Shown here: positions 8,796-18,155 of the stretch, in pieces
Numbering within the stretch: position 1 is the first letter of the stretch
Layout of the letters: each line of letters starts with the position of its first letter
Assembly: GCA_014377245.1 (NCBI GenBank)
Contig: JACMPX010000022.1
Coordinates: forward strand, 1 to 40,809
Direction: 5' to 3'
From: Candidatus Altimarinota bacterium
GTDB lineage: Bacteria > Patescibacteriota > Gracilibacteria > BD1-5 > UBA2023
Length of the DNA stretch: 40,809 nucleotides
Made by a program: the position numbers and the translations under genes
Notes under the pieces: generated by a model
Databases searched by the model: none
What the model was told of the DNA's origin: nothing
The model's input: only the letters and a program-made list of their open reading frames with translations

Positions 8796-9338
8796 CTACT
8801 GATTACCGGAGCCAACGATCACCTTTGCATGTCGGAGTACACGATCTCGGAGCATATATCCTCGTTCGAATTCTTGGATGATCTTCCCGCTCTCACCTGG
8901 CATCTCCGTCATCACATCATGACGATCTGGATCTACCTCTTGTCCAATCGAGGCGAATACCATAACTCATTGTGATTCGAGGAACTTTTGTAATCCCGAT
9001 AAGACAGATCGAATCCCATCGACGAATGTATCTCATTCGACTCCTGTCTTGAGTACGACAGCTCGTTCTAGATTATCAATCTGAGTGAGGAGTGGCATGA
9101 GGAGTTTGGCCGAAAGGAAAAATGCCATATCAGCCTTATCACGTTCAACTCGCATCAACAGATTCGCATAGTCAGCCTGAGACCTAGCGAGTGATGACTG
9201 GATTTGAGATATTTGCTCAACTATATCTACTGGAGTATCTTTGCCAATATTAGTAGTATCATCCTCTGCTGTGATATCTATAATATCGAGTTCATCTATG
9301 ATGGATGCATCTTGGTCCTTGGGATCGTGTGTTGTCAT
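8796..9338 (-). CDS. grpE: Nucleotide exchange factor GrpE
   Basis: A 180-residue co-chaperone that releases ADP from DnaK. It has an acidic N-terminal tail, a long helix (SQADYANLLMRVERDKADMA near 55-74) and the C-terminal beta domain with the family pattern: DPDRHDVMTEMPGESG, then EFERGYMLRDRVLRHAKVIV. Two TGA codons code Gly, at the VEGDTF junction and in SQGVMVF. dnaK and dnaJ are not adjacent. A terminator sits just upstream, so transcription starts in the short gap before the ATG; a TAATAC -10-like box lies about 10 bases from the ATG. Confidence 0.93.
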
Positions 9339-9362
9339 GGGATATATGTATTAGGATTATGA

Positions 9363-9393
9363 GAGAAAAAATACCGATTTCGGTATTTTTCTC
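9363..9393 (-). terminator. Terminator between the YtxH-like gene and grpE
   Basis: A long stem, GAGAAAAAATACCG against CGGTATTTTTCTC, with a short loop. The T-rich arm serves either direction; here it ends the minus-strand gene at 9417-9989. Confidence 0.75.
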
Positions 9394-9416
9394 AGTTGGA
9401 TGAATGATAGAATTTA

Positions 9417-9989
9417 TTAGCTCTTTGTATTTTTAGCGTGCATTGTCTTTGTTTCCTTAGTTGATTTTTTGACTAGTCATTTCGTTGGTGTAGTACTGTC
9501 TAAGAATGTAGACTGTACTCGATCGTATGCATTCGATAGTTCTGTATGTACGGTTGCAATCCAAGAGTCTATCGTGGATTCTGATATACCTGTGAACAGG
9601 GCAGCTCGAGACTTCGCTGATTCAAGAGTCGATTCATTTTTGCTGTAGAATGCTTTTGCCACCTTCATGAGTTCATTTTTTTTGGTGATTCCAGCTTTTT
9701 TTGCATTTTCGATATGTCATTCGAGAGTGCTTGAGAATTCTCCGACTATATTCGAGACTCTTTTCTGGAGATCGTCGAAGTTGTCGACATCGTCGAAGTT
9801 ATCTTTCGTGAATTCTTTTACATCTGATAATACTGTCCGATGGATATCGACTACTTCATCAATAAAAGTATCAAGTTTTGACTTCAATGGGTTGAGTGAG
9901 TCGAGTTTTGATGTTCCATTATCTTTGCGATATTTCATTGCTATTGCCAGACCAGCAATATACCCAGCGACAAGTGTGAACAGTTTCAT
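9417..9989 (-). CDS. YtxH-like membrane-anchored helical protein
   Basis: A 190-residue protein with one N-terminal membrane segment (FTLVAGYIAGLAIAMKYR, residues 4-21) containing the small Gly/Ala pattern of the YtxH/general-stress family. A long, mostly helical, charged region follows that may form a coiled coil, and a Lys/Thr-rich tail ends it. Two in-frame TGA codons (9717-9719 and 9477-9479) join three segments in the same frame. It likely lies at the inner face of the membrane. It has a strong promoter at 10019-10046 and a terminator at 9363-9393, so it is monocistronic. Confidence 0.72.
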
Positions 9990-10018
9990 AATTTGATATA
10001 TTAGAGAATAAGATAGTG

Positions 10019-10046
10019 ATTATATTGATATACGTGTTTTTTTCAA
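10019..10046 (-). promoter_or_regulatory. Strong promoter of the YtxH-like gene
   Basis: On the minus strand TTGAAA (10041-10046), 16 bases, TATAAT (10019-10024). The ATG at 9987-9989 follows about 29 bases after the -10 box. Confidence 0.72.
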
Positions 10047-10054
10047 TATTTTTT

Positions 10055-11128
10055 CTATGAAAGTCGCTCGCAACCACTCTTCGTGATCAGATAATCATCC
10101 TCTATACGGACTCCTATTTGTTCATCAGTTACATATATCCCAGGTTCGATCGTGACCACCATACCGGGGCTGAGGATAAGATCACGAGAACCAACATCAT
10201 GGACATCGAGTCCGAGAAAGTGGGAGGTACGATGTGGATAGTATTTTTTCGAGAGGAGTATGACTTCATCTTTATTTGCGTGCTGAGGGATGAGTCAGAG
10301 CTCATAGAGTTCTCTATTCATCGCTATTCTCATGATAGCCTCATATTCTGTGAGAGATATTCCTGGCTTGAGAGTGTTTTCAGCAATTTTTTTGACACGC
10401 TCTACAGCATCATAGACAGCGAGCTGTCGAGGAGAAAAACCCGAGACAGCAAATGTCCGAGTCATGTCACTCGCATATCCCATATACTCAGCTCCTGCAT
10501 CAATGAGGATGAGATCACCCAACTGGAGTTGTCTTGTATGAGCCGTATAATGGAGAATACAAGCATTGGGTCCTGACGCCACGATACTCGGGTATGCCTC
10601 AGTCAGATGATGAGAGCGAAAAACCCGAGCGATCTCCGCCTCAATCTCATATTCGTATATTCATGGTCGCATCATCGAGTGGATAGAGGTAAACGCCTCT
10701 TGAGAAACACTGATACCTTTTCGGATTTTATCTATTTCATAGGGGGTTTTGATAAGACGAAGTGAGTGGATGAAGGATTTCCAAGTTTGGTATCCTATCT
10801 CTTTTTTGCCTGATTGATATTGCTCTACTTCACTAATATCTCGAATATACTCTACACCTGATATATCTCTGAGCTCTGTATCTGAGAGCTTATCTGATCC
10901 CCAAATAATATCTATATCAGTTATAGGCTCTCGCCAGAGGATGACAGCATCTGAGAATATAGTCAAAACCAAACCAGGAACTGAGAGTCCTGTCAGGTAG
11001 AGAAAATCGGAATCTTGTCGAAACGGATAGTGAACATCTCCATTGCGGAGTTGTGCCGTGGCTCCAGTGATCGTAGTGAGCTGATCTGCTGGGAGATGAG
11101 AAATGAGGGTCGTGAGGTGAGGGTTCAT
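10055..11128 (-). CDS. pepP: Xaa-Pro aminopeptidase (M24B)
   Basis: A 357-residue metallopeptidase that removes an N-terminal residue before proline. The five metal ligands of the pita-bread fold can be seen: Asp in LILIDAGAEY, Asp in SDMTRTF, His in SHFLGLDVHD, Glu in TIEPGIYV and Glu in VRIEDDYL. The N-terminal domain has RQDSDFLYLTG, as in PepP. Two TGA codons code Gly (MMRP-Gly-IYEYE and YEL-Gly-LIPQH). The ATG at 11126-11128 gives the best-matching N-terminus; ATGs at 11147-11149 and 11171-11173 would add 7 or 15 residues of less typical sequence. Confidence 0.92.
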
Positions 11129-11223
11129 AAGAGTTATGATATGGATCATAGGATTTTTGCAAATTTTTTGCAAAGCAAAAAATATATATTGCTTTTAAGT
11201 ATCAAAAAAATAGACTCAGCGGT

Positions 11224-12210
11224 ATGCGTCAGACTCTATTTTTTATACTCTGCCTGTTTTTGACTTCTTGTAATCCATTTCAACACGTGGATACTAATAT
11301 AACAAATACTTCAATGAAAGAAATTCCTAAAAATGAAAGGCGAGAGTGGTAAATACGCAATATTCTGGGTAACTTCTGAATTGAAGATTATACACCGAAT
11401 ACAGAGTCACAGGGTATTTATGATTTCCTTTCGTCCAGTATTATGTCTTGTGAATGAAAAGAATATAGCGAATATCGCAGCTGTCTGATATGAAAACTGG
11501 AAACCTGGCGAACTCAAAAAATATATACATCTAAAACGGATGATCTAGTTCTTAGATTAATACAATCACTCAAATAAGAAATAGAACTAAGAGATATCTA
11601 TAGTATTGTAGATAGTGCTCCATATCTCCCTATGTAATAAACTGGTGAGTCGAATGCATGCAATATTATTGCGTCAAGAGATATAAGAAAACCATAATCC
11701 GAATATGGAGAATGGATAATTTTATCGTATTTGGATGCATATTCATCAATTATTATACCATTGAAGGAACCTGAAATTGTATATCTGCCTCAGGGAGATC
11801 TCCTCAAAAATAATGGCTGAACAGAGGAATTCCGATGACATGAGAATCCTTGTATTGGTGCTACATTTGGTCCAGATACTGGTAATATTTTCTATACTTG
11901 GCGTACTGATACGCTACAATTTTTTTGGGTCAAAGATGCAGATGGAGGAGGAAGTGGGGATTTTTCGTATACTATATTTTCCCACCCAATTGGTTCACGA
12001 GAATTCATACCTATTGGTCAGTTTTTTGCATGGAATGGCATTGTCCCATTTGTGCAAGATATCAATACTGGAGGTGGAGCATCGCAAATATGACATAGTA
12101 TTATTGAGGCTAAAAAAAATGAATTATTTCTCTACACTAAGTATACTGAAAATAAACGAACTGGTTCTATCAATACAATCAAAGAGATATTAACTATATA
12201 TATCCATTAA
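11224..12210 (+). pseudogene. Lipoprotein gene with five in-frame TAA codons
   Basis: The frame opens with a clean lipoprotein signal: MRQTLFFILCLFLTSC, lipobox LTSC with Cys16. It then meets TAA at 11350-11352, 11575-11577, 11635-11637, 11638-11640 and 11695-11697 before a final TAA at 12208-12210. Between them all 329 codons stay in one frame, with no TAG, and with about six TGA codons. The translation is protein-like throughout, for example FGPDTGNIFYTWRTDTLQFF and SHPIGSREFIPIGQFFAWNG late in the frame. Glycine would fit at each TAA (such as PM-x-x-TGES and RKP-x-SEYG). I read it as a secreted lipoprotein gene inactivated by TGA-to-TAA changes. The family is not recognised. It converges on the RlmD-like gene with a 3-base gap. 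Confidence 0.7.
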
Positions 12211-12213
12211 CTT

Positions 12214-13719
12214 TTATAATCGCTCGAGTCTCACGACTGTCTCGATATGATGCGTATGTGGGAACATATCCATCGGGGTGATATCAGAGATGCGATAGAG
12301 CGGGAGGATTTTGGTTTCTTTTTTGTCCTGAGGAGGAGTCTCACCCCCTGTCATCTCAGTAGCATCTATATCTATTGTCTGATGACTCATATCTCGGCCC
12401 AACATGATCGAGATATCTCGTACGAGAGTCGCTGGATTGCAGGAGACATAGATGATCTCACGAGCGCCAAATGCGAGAATATGTGGGATCGCATTCGCAT
12501 GGAGTCAGTCTCGTGGAGGATCAAGGACGATTATATCAGCTTTTCCATGCTCAGATGCGAATGCTTTGGCAAAGTCTTCGACTTTTGCATTCACGAATTC
12601 AACATTTGTAATACTATTTCTGTCCGAATTTTTATGCCCATCTTCACTCGAAGATGCCACCAGCTCTACAGAATACACTTTGGAAAATTGATGAGCGAGT
12701 AGTATCCCGATCGTACCTGTCCCTGCATAGAGATCGAGAAGTACTCCACCCTTATACTGGATGGAGTCGATCACTCTCTGATAGAGTTTCTCCGCTCCGA
12801 GCGTATTGACCTGAAAAAACGACTTCGGCTGTATCTCGAATGTGAGACCCAAGAGTTCGTCTGTGATCGTCGGCGATCCGTAGAGGAGGACCTGATTCCC
12901 TTGTACCACATCGGCTCGACTCGTGTTCTCGAGGAAGTAGACACTCGATATGCTCTCATATTTTTCGGACAGTTGTTGTACCATTTCTGTGAAAAATTGT
13001 TCTTTTGTTCCAATTATTCCCACTTTCTCTGATTCCCAGTTTCCATTTACTGAGAAGATGAGCATCGTCTCTCCAGTCTTCTTGGCCCTGCGAACCACAA
13101 GATGTCGCCAGAACCCGATCCCTGTCTTGGGATCATAAGTGGGAAGATCTGATCCACGAGCAAATATATCAATATCTCGAAATATCTGATTAGTCAACTC
13201 ATCTGCGAGCACACAATACCAACAATCCTCGATCCGATCGAATTGCCCCTGTACATGGAATCCAAAACGGTAGTTATCATGCATCCCCTCTCGTTCTGAG
13301 ATATACTTGCCCCATGAGAACTCCACCTTGTTTCGATAGTTCTCTGAGTCAGGAGACCTGATGATCGAATGCCAATTCGTCTCAGCAGTTTCAGTTTTGA
13401 GTGAGTGGAACGCCTCTATGATCTGTTGTTGCTTGATACCCAATTGTTTGTCATATGGTATCGGGAGCCACTTGCACCCACCATAGAGCTGCCACTCCGC
13501 TGGGATAGCTTTTTCGAGTGGAGATTTTTTCACGGTTCGATATATTTGAGCCTCAAGATGATTTTTTTTGGACTTGGTGATTCTCAGATCGACGATCGCA
13601 TCTGGGATGGCTCCACCTGAGATGATGATCTTGCGACCATCTGATGCTATTGCGAGTCCTGATCCTCCGAATATGAGCTTCTCGATCTTAATATTAGTGA
13701 TGATATCATGTTTTTTCAT
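12214..13719 (-). CDS. rlmD: 23S rRNA/tRNA (uracil-5-) methyltransferase, RlmD/TrmA family
   Basis: A 501-residue SAM-dependent methyltransferase. Residues about 1-60 form a TRAM domain. The SAM motif is LLDLYAGTGTIGI near 325, then IIVLDPPRDGL, with the Gly as TGA, and the catalytic Cys is in IIYVSCNPATL. The C-terminus has the usual ...MDMFPHTHHIETVVRLER. Only one Cys (LYGGCKW) is left of the N-terminal 4Fe-4S motif CxxxxxCGGC, and about 35 extra residues (around HQTIDIDATEMTGG) separate the catalytic Cys from the end. Whether the target is U1939, U747 or tRNA U54 cannot be decided from this sequence. The leader is structured (13742-13803). Confidence 0.9.
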
Positions 13720-13741
13720 AATTCAAATGGAGTGAAGTTAA

Positions 13742-13803
13742 GAAAGCTCGCTCGAGCTTTCGAGTGGAATGTAGAACTAAGAGGCCTAGCCTCATAATCC
13801 ACT
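13742..13803 (-). other. Structured leader upstream of the RlmD-like gene
   Basis: On the minus strand an outer stem AGTGGA/TCCACT (13798-13803 with 13763-13768) encloses the hairpin GAGGC-TAG-GCCTC (13781-13793). A second perfect hairpin, GAAAGCTC/GAGCTTTC (13742-13761), follows just before the ATG. It lies between the upstream terminator and the start codon, so it would be the 5' untranslated RNA. It may control translation or bind a protein; no known riboswitch class is recognised. Confidence 0.4.
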
Positions 13804-13818
13804 ATAATTTCAGAAAAA

Positions 13819-13846
13819 TATAATCCCCAATTGCTTGGGGATTATA
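13819..13846 (-). terminator. Terminator of the 13871-14684 gene pair
   Basis: A perfect 12-base-pair stem, TATAATCCCCAA against TTGGGGATTATA with a 4-base loop, followed on the minus strand by TTTTTCTG. Confidence 0.75.
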
Positions 13847-13870
13847 GGAAAAAATCCGAAAAAAGGAAAT

Positions 13871-14158
13871 CTACTTTCAATTCAAAATATCAGCAACTGA
13901 TATAACTCTTTGATATATATCTTCTGGTATCTGATGGGAAGTACGTCAAGTCTGAAAAATATCAATTGTATTCATATGAAGTGCTAATTTATATATTGAT
14001 TCTCTTCATTGTGAACTTGGAATATCAATTTTTATTGATACACCATTATACTGTAAATAAGCTTCCTGAAATACTTTTTTCCACTTTTTAAATGCTTTCA
14101 CACTAAACGTATAGCTTTCCCCTGTTTCAGATATTCGCAGTGTTCAGCTAATTTGCAT
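13871..14158 (-). CDS. Small protein of unknown function
   Basis: A 95-residue protein ending at TAG, with four TGA codons read as Gly (positions 5, 51, 71 and 94). Lys- and Tyr-rich, with no membrane segment. The segment SVKAFKKWKKVFQEAYLQYN near 20-39 is an amphipathic helix. The start ATG lies 4 bases after the stop of the larger upstream gene, so the two should be translated together. A terminator follows. Because TGA makes up more than 4 percent of its codons, an ordinary gene caller would miss it entirely. No family recognised. Confidence 0.6.
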
Positions 14159-14162
14159 ATTA

Positions 14163-14684
14163 CTATTCTCACTTATTACTCATACTATACCTCTGTCCAC
14201 CACTCACGAACTGTGTATCCGCAATAACTAGAACTGCACCAGTATCCATGTGAGCTATGAGGCTCGCAACCTGAGTACCAGCTACTATATCTCGACCATG
14301 CATATCGATTGAGATATGATAGACTCCCATCTCTGTCTGACTAATGACTCGGATATCGGGACTCATGGCAGTGAGTGAGTGCAATCTCGCAGGATCTCAG
14401 AGAAGTGTGAGATCTATAGTCTCGACAGAATTTGCTCGAGAACCAATCATGAAGTCGAGTCTACTATCCTCTCGAGTCATGATGAGATCAGCATCATAAT
14501 GGGGTGTTTCTGAAATATTAGAGACGCTCGCCATCAGTCATCTTGTATCGATATCCGAGTTGATGAGTGAAATAAATGAAAATGCTACGAATATAGCGAT
14601 ACCTCCTGAGAACGCATATTTTCGGAATTGAGATGAACGATACATAGAGAAAAAATCCGTAGTTTTTAGGTGAGTTTTTTTCAT
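14163..14684 (-). CDS. Membrane-anchored protein with a possible cohesin-like domain
   Basis: A 173-residue protein with one membrane segment near residues 22-42 (AFSGGIAIFVAFSFISLIN) and the rest outside. The exterior part has beta-strand alternation resembling cohesin or type IV pilin-like carriers, for example SVETIDLTLLGDPARLHSLT near 88-107 and AVLVIADTQFVSGG near the end. The TGA codons at DTRGLMA, LLGDPA and NKGE read as Gly. The family assignment is a weak impression. It has its own good promoter (14727-14755) and heads a two-gene operon. Confidence 0.65.
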
Positions 14685-14726
14685 AGGAAACTTGATAATA
14701 GAGTGAAAATGAATATCTTGAAGATC

Positions 14727-14755
14727 AGTCTACTCTGATTTCATTTTTTTGTCAA
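14727..14755 (-). promoter_or_regulatory. Promoter of the 14684-13871 operon
   Basis: On the minus strand TTGACA (14750-14755), 17 bases, TAGACT (14727-14732). A dyad ATCAG-N6-CTGAT (14724-14739) covers the -10 box and could be an operator. Confidence 0.65.
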
Positions 14756-14761
14756 CTATTC

Positions 14762-15133
14762 ATGCCACTTCGAGCTTATTTCTTCATCTTATTTCTCATA
14801 TTTACAGCCAGTGGTGCTTCGATGGCAATGCTCTATTTTTATATGGATCCGACCACTGCACCGATGATGGGATTCTCCCTGATGAGTATGGGTGGATTCT
14901 TGGCTACGAGTAGTGCACTCTCACTTATTTTATTTTTTGTGAAAAAAATCTACTATCGAGGTGACGTCAATCTCACGACGATCCATGCGAGTATACGACA
15001 AGCCATACTCCTCTCTGTAGGCGGAATACTCATGATAGCACTTTACTCATTCCATATCTATGAGCCACGACTCATCGTTACTGTCTGGCTGACACTAGGA
15101 TGTATCGAGGTGATGGCACAAGCAATAGAATAA
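14762..15133 (+). CDS. Small integral membrane protein
   Basis: A 123-residue protein with about four hydrophobic segments: LRAYFFILFLIFTASGASMA, the MMGFSLMSMGGFLATSSALS region, AILLSVGGILMIALYSF, and LIVTVWLTLGCIEVMA. A short cytoplasmic loop (KKIYYRGDVN) lies between segments 2 and 3. No conserved catalytic residues are seen. Proteins of this size and layout are common in CPR genomes and have no known role. The next gene starts 17 bases later, so both probably form one unit with the exported protein at 15151. Confidence 0.72.
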   Translation: MPLRAYFFILFLIFTASGASMAMLYFYMDPTTAPMMGFSLMSMGGFLATSSALSLILFFVKKIYYRGDVNLTTIHASIRQAILLSVGGILMIALYSFHIYEPRLIVTVWLTLGCIEVMAQAIE

Positions 15134-15150
15134 CATAACTCCTATCTCAT

Positions 15151-15762
15151 ATGTGAAAATATTTTCTCGTTCTCCTATTGATTATCCTGAGTATTATAAC
15201 AACTTATATATTCACTCCACGACCATTCATTGCACATCATCATGCGAATTTTGCGGTGTATACCAATGGGGAAAAGTGGGATTTTTCTCCTGCAACTTAT
15301 ATGGAAGAAGTGTCTCGTTGCAATGTCACTGAGTGAGTCACTCCACAAGATCGTATCCACCTCCATGATGGCAAGTGATGACTCATCCATGTCCACATGG
15401 CTGCGAGCACTTGGGGTGATCTCTTTGCCAATATTGGCTGGGGAATAGGGACAGATTATGTCAATAGTGGATATAATAATATGCGTCTTACCGATAATAT
15501 GCATAGTCTCTACTATATTATCAATGGAGCTATCGTGCTCAATCCAGCAAATATACCAGTAGAGAGTACTGATCGTCTCGTTGTCTGGTATGGGACGGGC
15601 ACATCTAAAGAGATACTTGCCAAGTGGGATACCCTCGTCGACCGGGACGCTATGGAATACAATCAGAAGTCTGATCCAGCAAGCTGTAGTGCCAATACTT
15701 ATGGCTGGCTCTCACCGATTGTAACTCCAATCATGGAGTGGGTAGAGCACAATATAGAATAA
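15151..15762 (+). CDS. Membrane-anchored exported protein with His-rich motifs
   Basis: A 203-residue protein. Translation starts ATG TGA (Met-Gly), then one hydrophobic segment (YFLVLLLIILSIITTYIF) anchors it and the rest is outside. HHH lies near 29-31, HLHDGKGGLIHVH near 72-84 has two TGA-coded glycines in a row, and TWGDLFANIGWGIG follows. The repeated His residues suggest metal binding. There are only two Cys, far apart. With TGA read as stop it would appear to begin inside. It follows the small membrane protein closely. I recall similar uncharacterised proteins in CPR genomes; no function is known to me. Confidence 0.72.
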
Positions 15763-15820
15763 TCCTCAATATGCTAGAGTGGTTTACGTGAAATTGGCGA
15801 GAAAAAAAAGGGAGACCCCT

Positions 15821-15849
15821 TTGCATAAAAATCTGAAATATACTATACT
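15821..15849 (+). promoter_or_regulatory. Promoter predicted to give a leaderless mRNA
   Basis: TTGCAT (15821-15826), 17 bases, TATACT (15844-15849), then CATCT and the ATG at 15855. The start codon lies where transcription should begin. Confidence 0.7.
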
Positions 15850-15854
15850 CATCT

Positions 15855-16358
15855 ATGCTCCTGATACATATCCTATATAGCATGTACCCAAACTTCAAAA
15901 CCCTCATATCGTCACCTCGTCGTCTAATTTCCTATCTCATTCTGGTCATATTTGCTACTCTTCTCTGGTGGTACTCGACGGATATACGTATCATGTTCGG
16001 AAACTACGGCAATCTCCATACCTACACTGATATAATACTATCCGTTGTCATGATTCTCACTTTCCCACTCTTTCTCATTGCTCTATTCTACAAGAGCTAT
16101 AAATATGGTAAACGAGCAGATATAGGCTGAAAAACGGGCACATGAATCATCGGTGGAATCATCGGTACTATCCTCTCAGGATGCTCATGCTGCGGACTCA
16201 CGCTCGCTGCCTCATTTTGACTTCTCCCTCTGATGTCGTTGCTCCCATATGATGGTCTCGAGGTGAAGGTACTCGGTGCAGTAGGACTCCTCTACGCCCT
16301 CTGGGATATCCTCAAGAATCTCGAAAGCTGCAAGATACAATCAAAACAATCCAAATAA
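15855..16358 (+). CDS. Four-helix membrane protein with a CSCC motif
   Basis: A 167-residue integral membrane protein with hydrophobic segments near residues 25-42, 58-78, 98-130 and 138-150. Between segments lies SGCSCCGLTLAASFGL, with three Cys in four residues, preceded by the Gly-rich GGKTGTGIIGGIIGTIL; three of these glycines are TGA. A Cys cluster within a membrane segment recalls families that handle metals or thiol redox, but no substrate can be named. The ATG at 15855 fits the promoter exactly; a later ATG at 15882 is possible. Confidence 0.7.
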
Positions 16359-16363
16359 TAGTT

Positions 16364-17215
16364 ATGAAGCAACTCCTTCCATTCGAATATCCTCGAGATT
16401 TTTACTACCATCGTACTAGTGCTGAGATCTACCGTCCGTATATCGAGTCGTGTGGCAATATCCATACATTCGATATCGGCAATTATCCGCAATACGCCTG
16501 GAAAAAGTGACTCCTCGGGGATAGGGTCCATGTCGTTAAATACGAGCGAACGGACATAGAACCAGATATCGAGAGACTGAAACAAGATTGAGTCAAACAT
16601 GCAATGGTGACCTGGATCCCATATTCGAGACAAGACATCCCAGAAGGATGGAAGCGTCTCTGGCTCACAGATCACTTCCAGGAGACGAGTGTCAATGAGC
16701 TTACTCAGGATTATAAAACAAAGTGGAATGACAGAGCCCGACGAGCTCTCAAAAAATACGAAAGATCAGGAGCCGAAGTGAAATATGTCGATTCGGATAC
16801 ATTTATCGAGGCATTCAAAAAATCCCATGTGAAAAGCTGGAACTACAAGCTGATAAAAAATGACTACATCCGCAACTATAAACGGATCAGGGCATTTGCT
16901 CCTGACAAGGTGAGACAATGGCTCGTATATCAGGACTGAGAAGCTGTCGCAGGGCTTGCCTGTCTCGACTATATCAACAATCATTCTGTGCACTTCGTCG
17001 CGTTTACGGATACAGCATCATACCCAATCCAGTGAGGTACAGCTCTTATCGATGAGTGGTTCCGATCGAGTGCAGAGAAGGGTATCAAATATATCACCTT
17101 CGATCAGCTCCGCAATCCTCATGGGCCATCAGATCAGCGGGGATATACTGAGTTCAAGGAGAACTTCGTGGAACACAGGCTCTCATTCCCAAAAGCATAC
17201 TTCAAAATATTCTAA
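16364..17215 (+). CDS. FemAB/GNAT-like acyltransferase
   Basis: A 283-residue protein. The C-terminal half has the GNAT-fold pattern seen in FemABX and related peptidoglycan or lipid acyltransferases: WLVYQDGEAVAGLACLDYIN, HSVHFVAFTDTASYPIQGGT and TALIDEWFRSSAEKGIKYIT. The N-terminal half includes KWNDRARRALKKYERSGAEV, like the RNxxRKALKxG segment of FemAB proteins. TGA codes Gly at five places, including QDGEAV and PIQGGT. FemABX proteins use aminoacyl-tRNA to add residues to the peptidoglycan cross-bridge; that role is plausible but unproven. The ATG lies 5 bases after the previous stop, so it belongs to that operon. A terminator follows. Confidence 0.75.
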
Positions 17216-17218
17216 AAT

Positions 17219-17255
17219 ATAATCCCTCTCAAAAACTCGAGAGGGATTATTTGTT
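17219..17255 (+). terminator. Terminator after the FemAB-like gene
   Basis: The stem AATCCCTCTC/GAGAGGGATT (17221-17230 with 17239-17248) is followed by ATTTGTTG. Confidence 0.75.
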
Positions 17256-17602
17256 GTAAGCATTATTTATCTATCTCCCTTGAGCTCAATCGTTCTTTTA
17301 CTGACAGTATATGATAATATGCAGAAGTGATACATTCTATATCAATACATTGATATATTCTTACTCATGTATAATGGTAATGACAAGTGGAGATGAGATA
17401 ATATGGTCCTGTTCGAATTTAATCAAGGATGTCAGTTTTAGTGGATTCTCAAAAAAATATCTGTCCACTTGATTTCGACGACAGTTGCTGGCATGAGCTC
17501 TGAACATCAGTAATTCGATACAGGCTCGGAAAAATCTCGTAGGAGTACATATTCTACTATATTTTATTTGATGAATCTTTGGGGGTTTTGTTGTATTACA
17601 TA
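17256..17602. other. Gene-poor stretch with a 20-base palindrome and open frames on both strands
   Basis: Between two convergent terminators nothing is clearly identified. A perfect palindrome, TATATCAATACATTGATATA (17337-17356), lies just before a TATAAT box (17371-17376), which looks like an operator-promoter arrangement on the plus strand. A plus frame from about 17310 runs for over 100 codons if TGA is Gly. A minus frame (about 17545 to 17270) also reads protein-like in its first part (SELMPATVVEIKWTDIFLRI), with one in-frame TAA. Codon choice in the minus frame is more like the neighbours. It may be a gene remnant. Confidence 0.3.
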
Positions 17603-17630
17603 TAAAAAATCCCCCATTTGCGTGGGAGAT
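17603..17630 (-). terminator. Terminator of the ribosomal protein operon
   Basis: On the minus strand ATCTCCC...GGGGGAT with a short loop is followed by TTTTTTATATG, about 20 bases after the rplO stop. Confidence 0.7.
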
Positions 17631-17647
17631 ATTCTTTTGATATATGA

Positions 17648-18121
17648 TTACTCGGCAGCTGGAGCCTCAGCAACAGTAACAGTACCACCAGCCTTCTCGA
17701 TAGCAGCACGAGCACCTACAGATACAGCGTCGGCGGTGATAGTCATTGCTGACTTGATCTCACCACGACCGAGTACCTTGAGGAACTTACCCTTTTCTCG
17801 GATGATACGACGTTCGTAGAGCACAGCGTAATCTATAGTCGTGACTCCGTCGAGTGCGAGAGCCTCGATCTGATCGAGATTGACGATGACGAACTCCTCT
17901 GGCTTGTAAGCCGTGAATCCTCGTTTCTTCGGAGTACGACGAAATAGTGGAGTCTGTCCTCCCTCGAATGTAGGATAGCGTTTACCAGTACCCGTACGAG
18001 AATTCTGTCCGTTCATACCGCGACCACATGTACCACCTACTCAGCTCCCTCGACCTCGTGCGAGGCGAGTTTTGCGAGTTTGAGAACCTGGAGATGGACT
18101 CAGTGTTGTGAGATTTGACAT
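17648..18121 (-). CDS. rplO: Ribosomal protein L15
   Basis: A 157-residue large-subunit protein. The N-terminal RLARGRGSGVGGTCGRGMNGQ-like segment is the conserved glycine-rich loop that enters the rRNA, with one Gly coded by TGA. The body has FEGGQTPLFRRTPKKRGF, as in L15, and the C-terminal GVTTIDYAVLYERRIIREKG and Ala-rich tail fit. It is the last gene of the operon. In most bacteria secY and adk follow; here a terminator does. No Shine-Dalgarno precedes the ATG. Confidence 0.95.
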
Positions 18122-18155
18122 AATATTGAGAGTTTAGTTTTTTTGGGGTTTTGGA

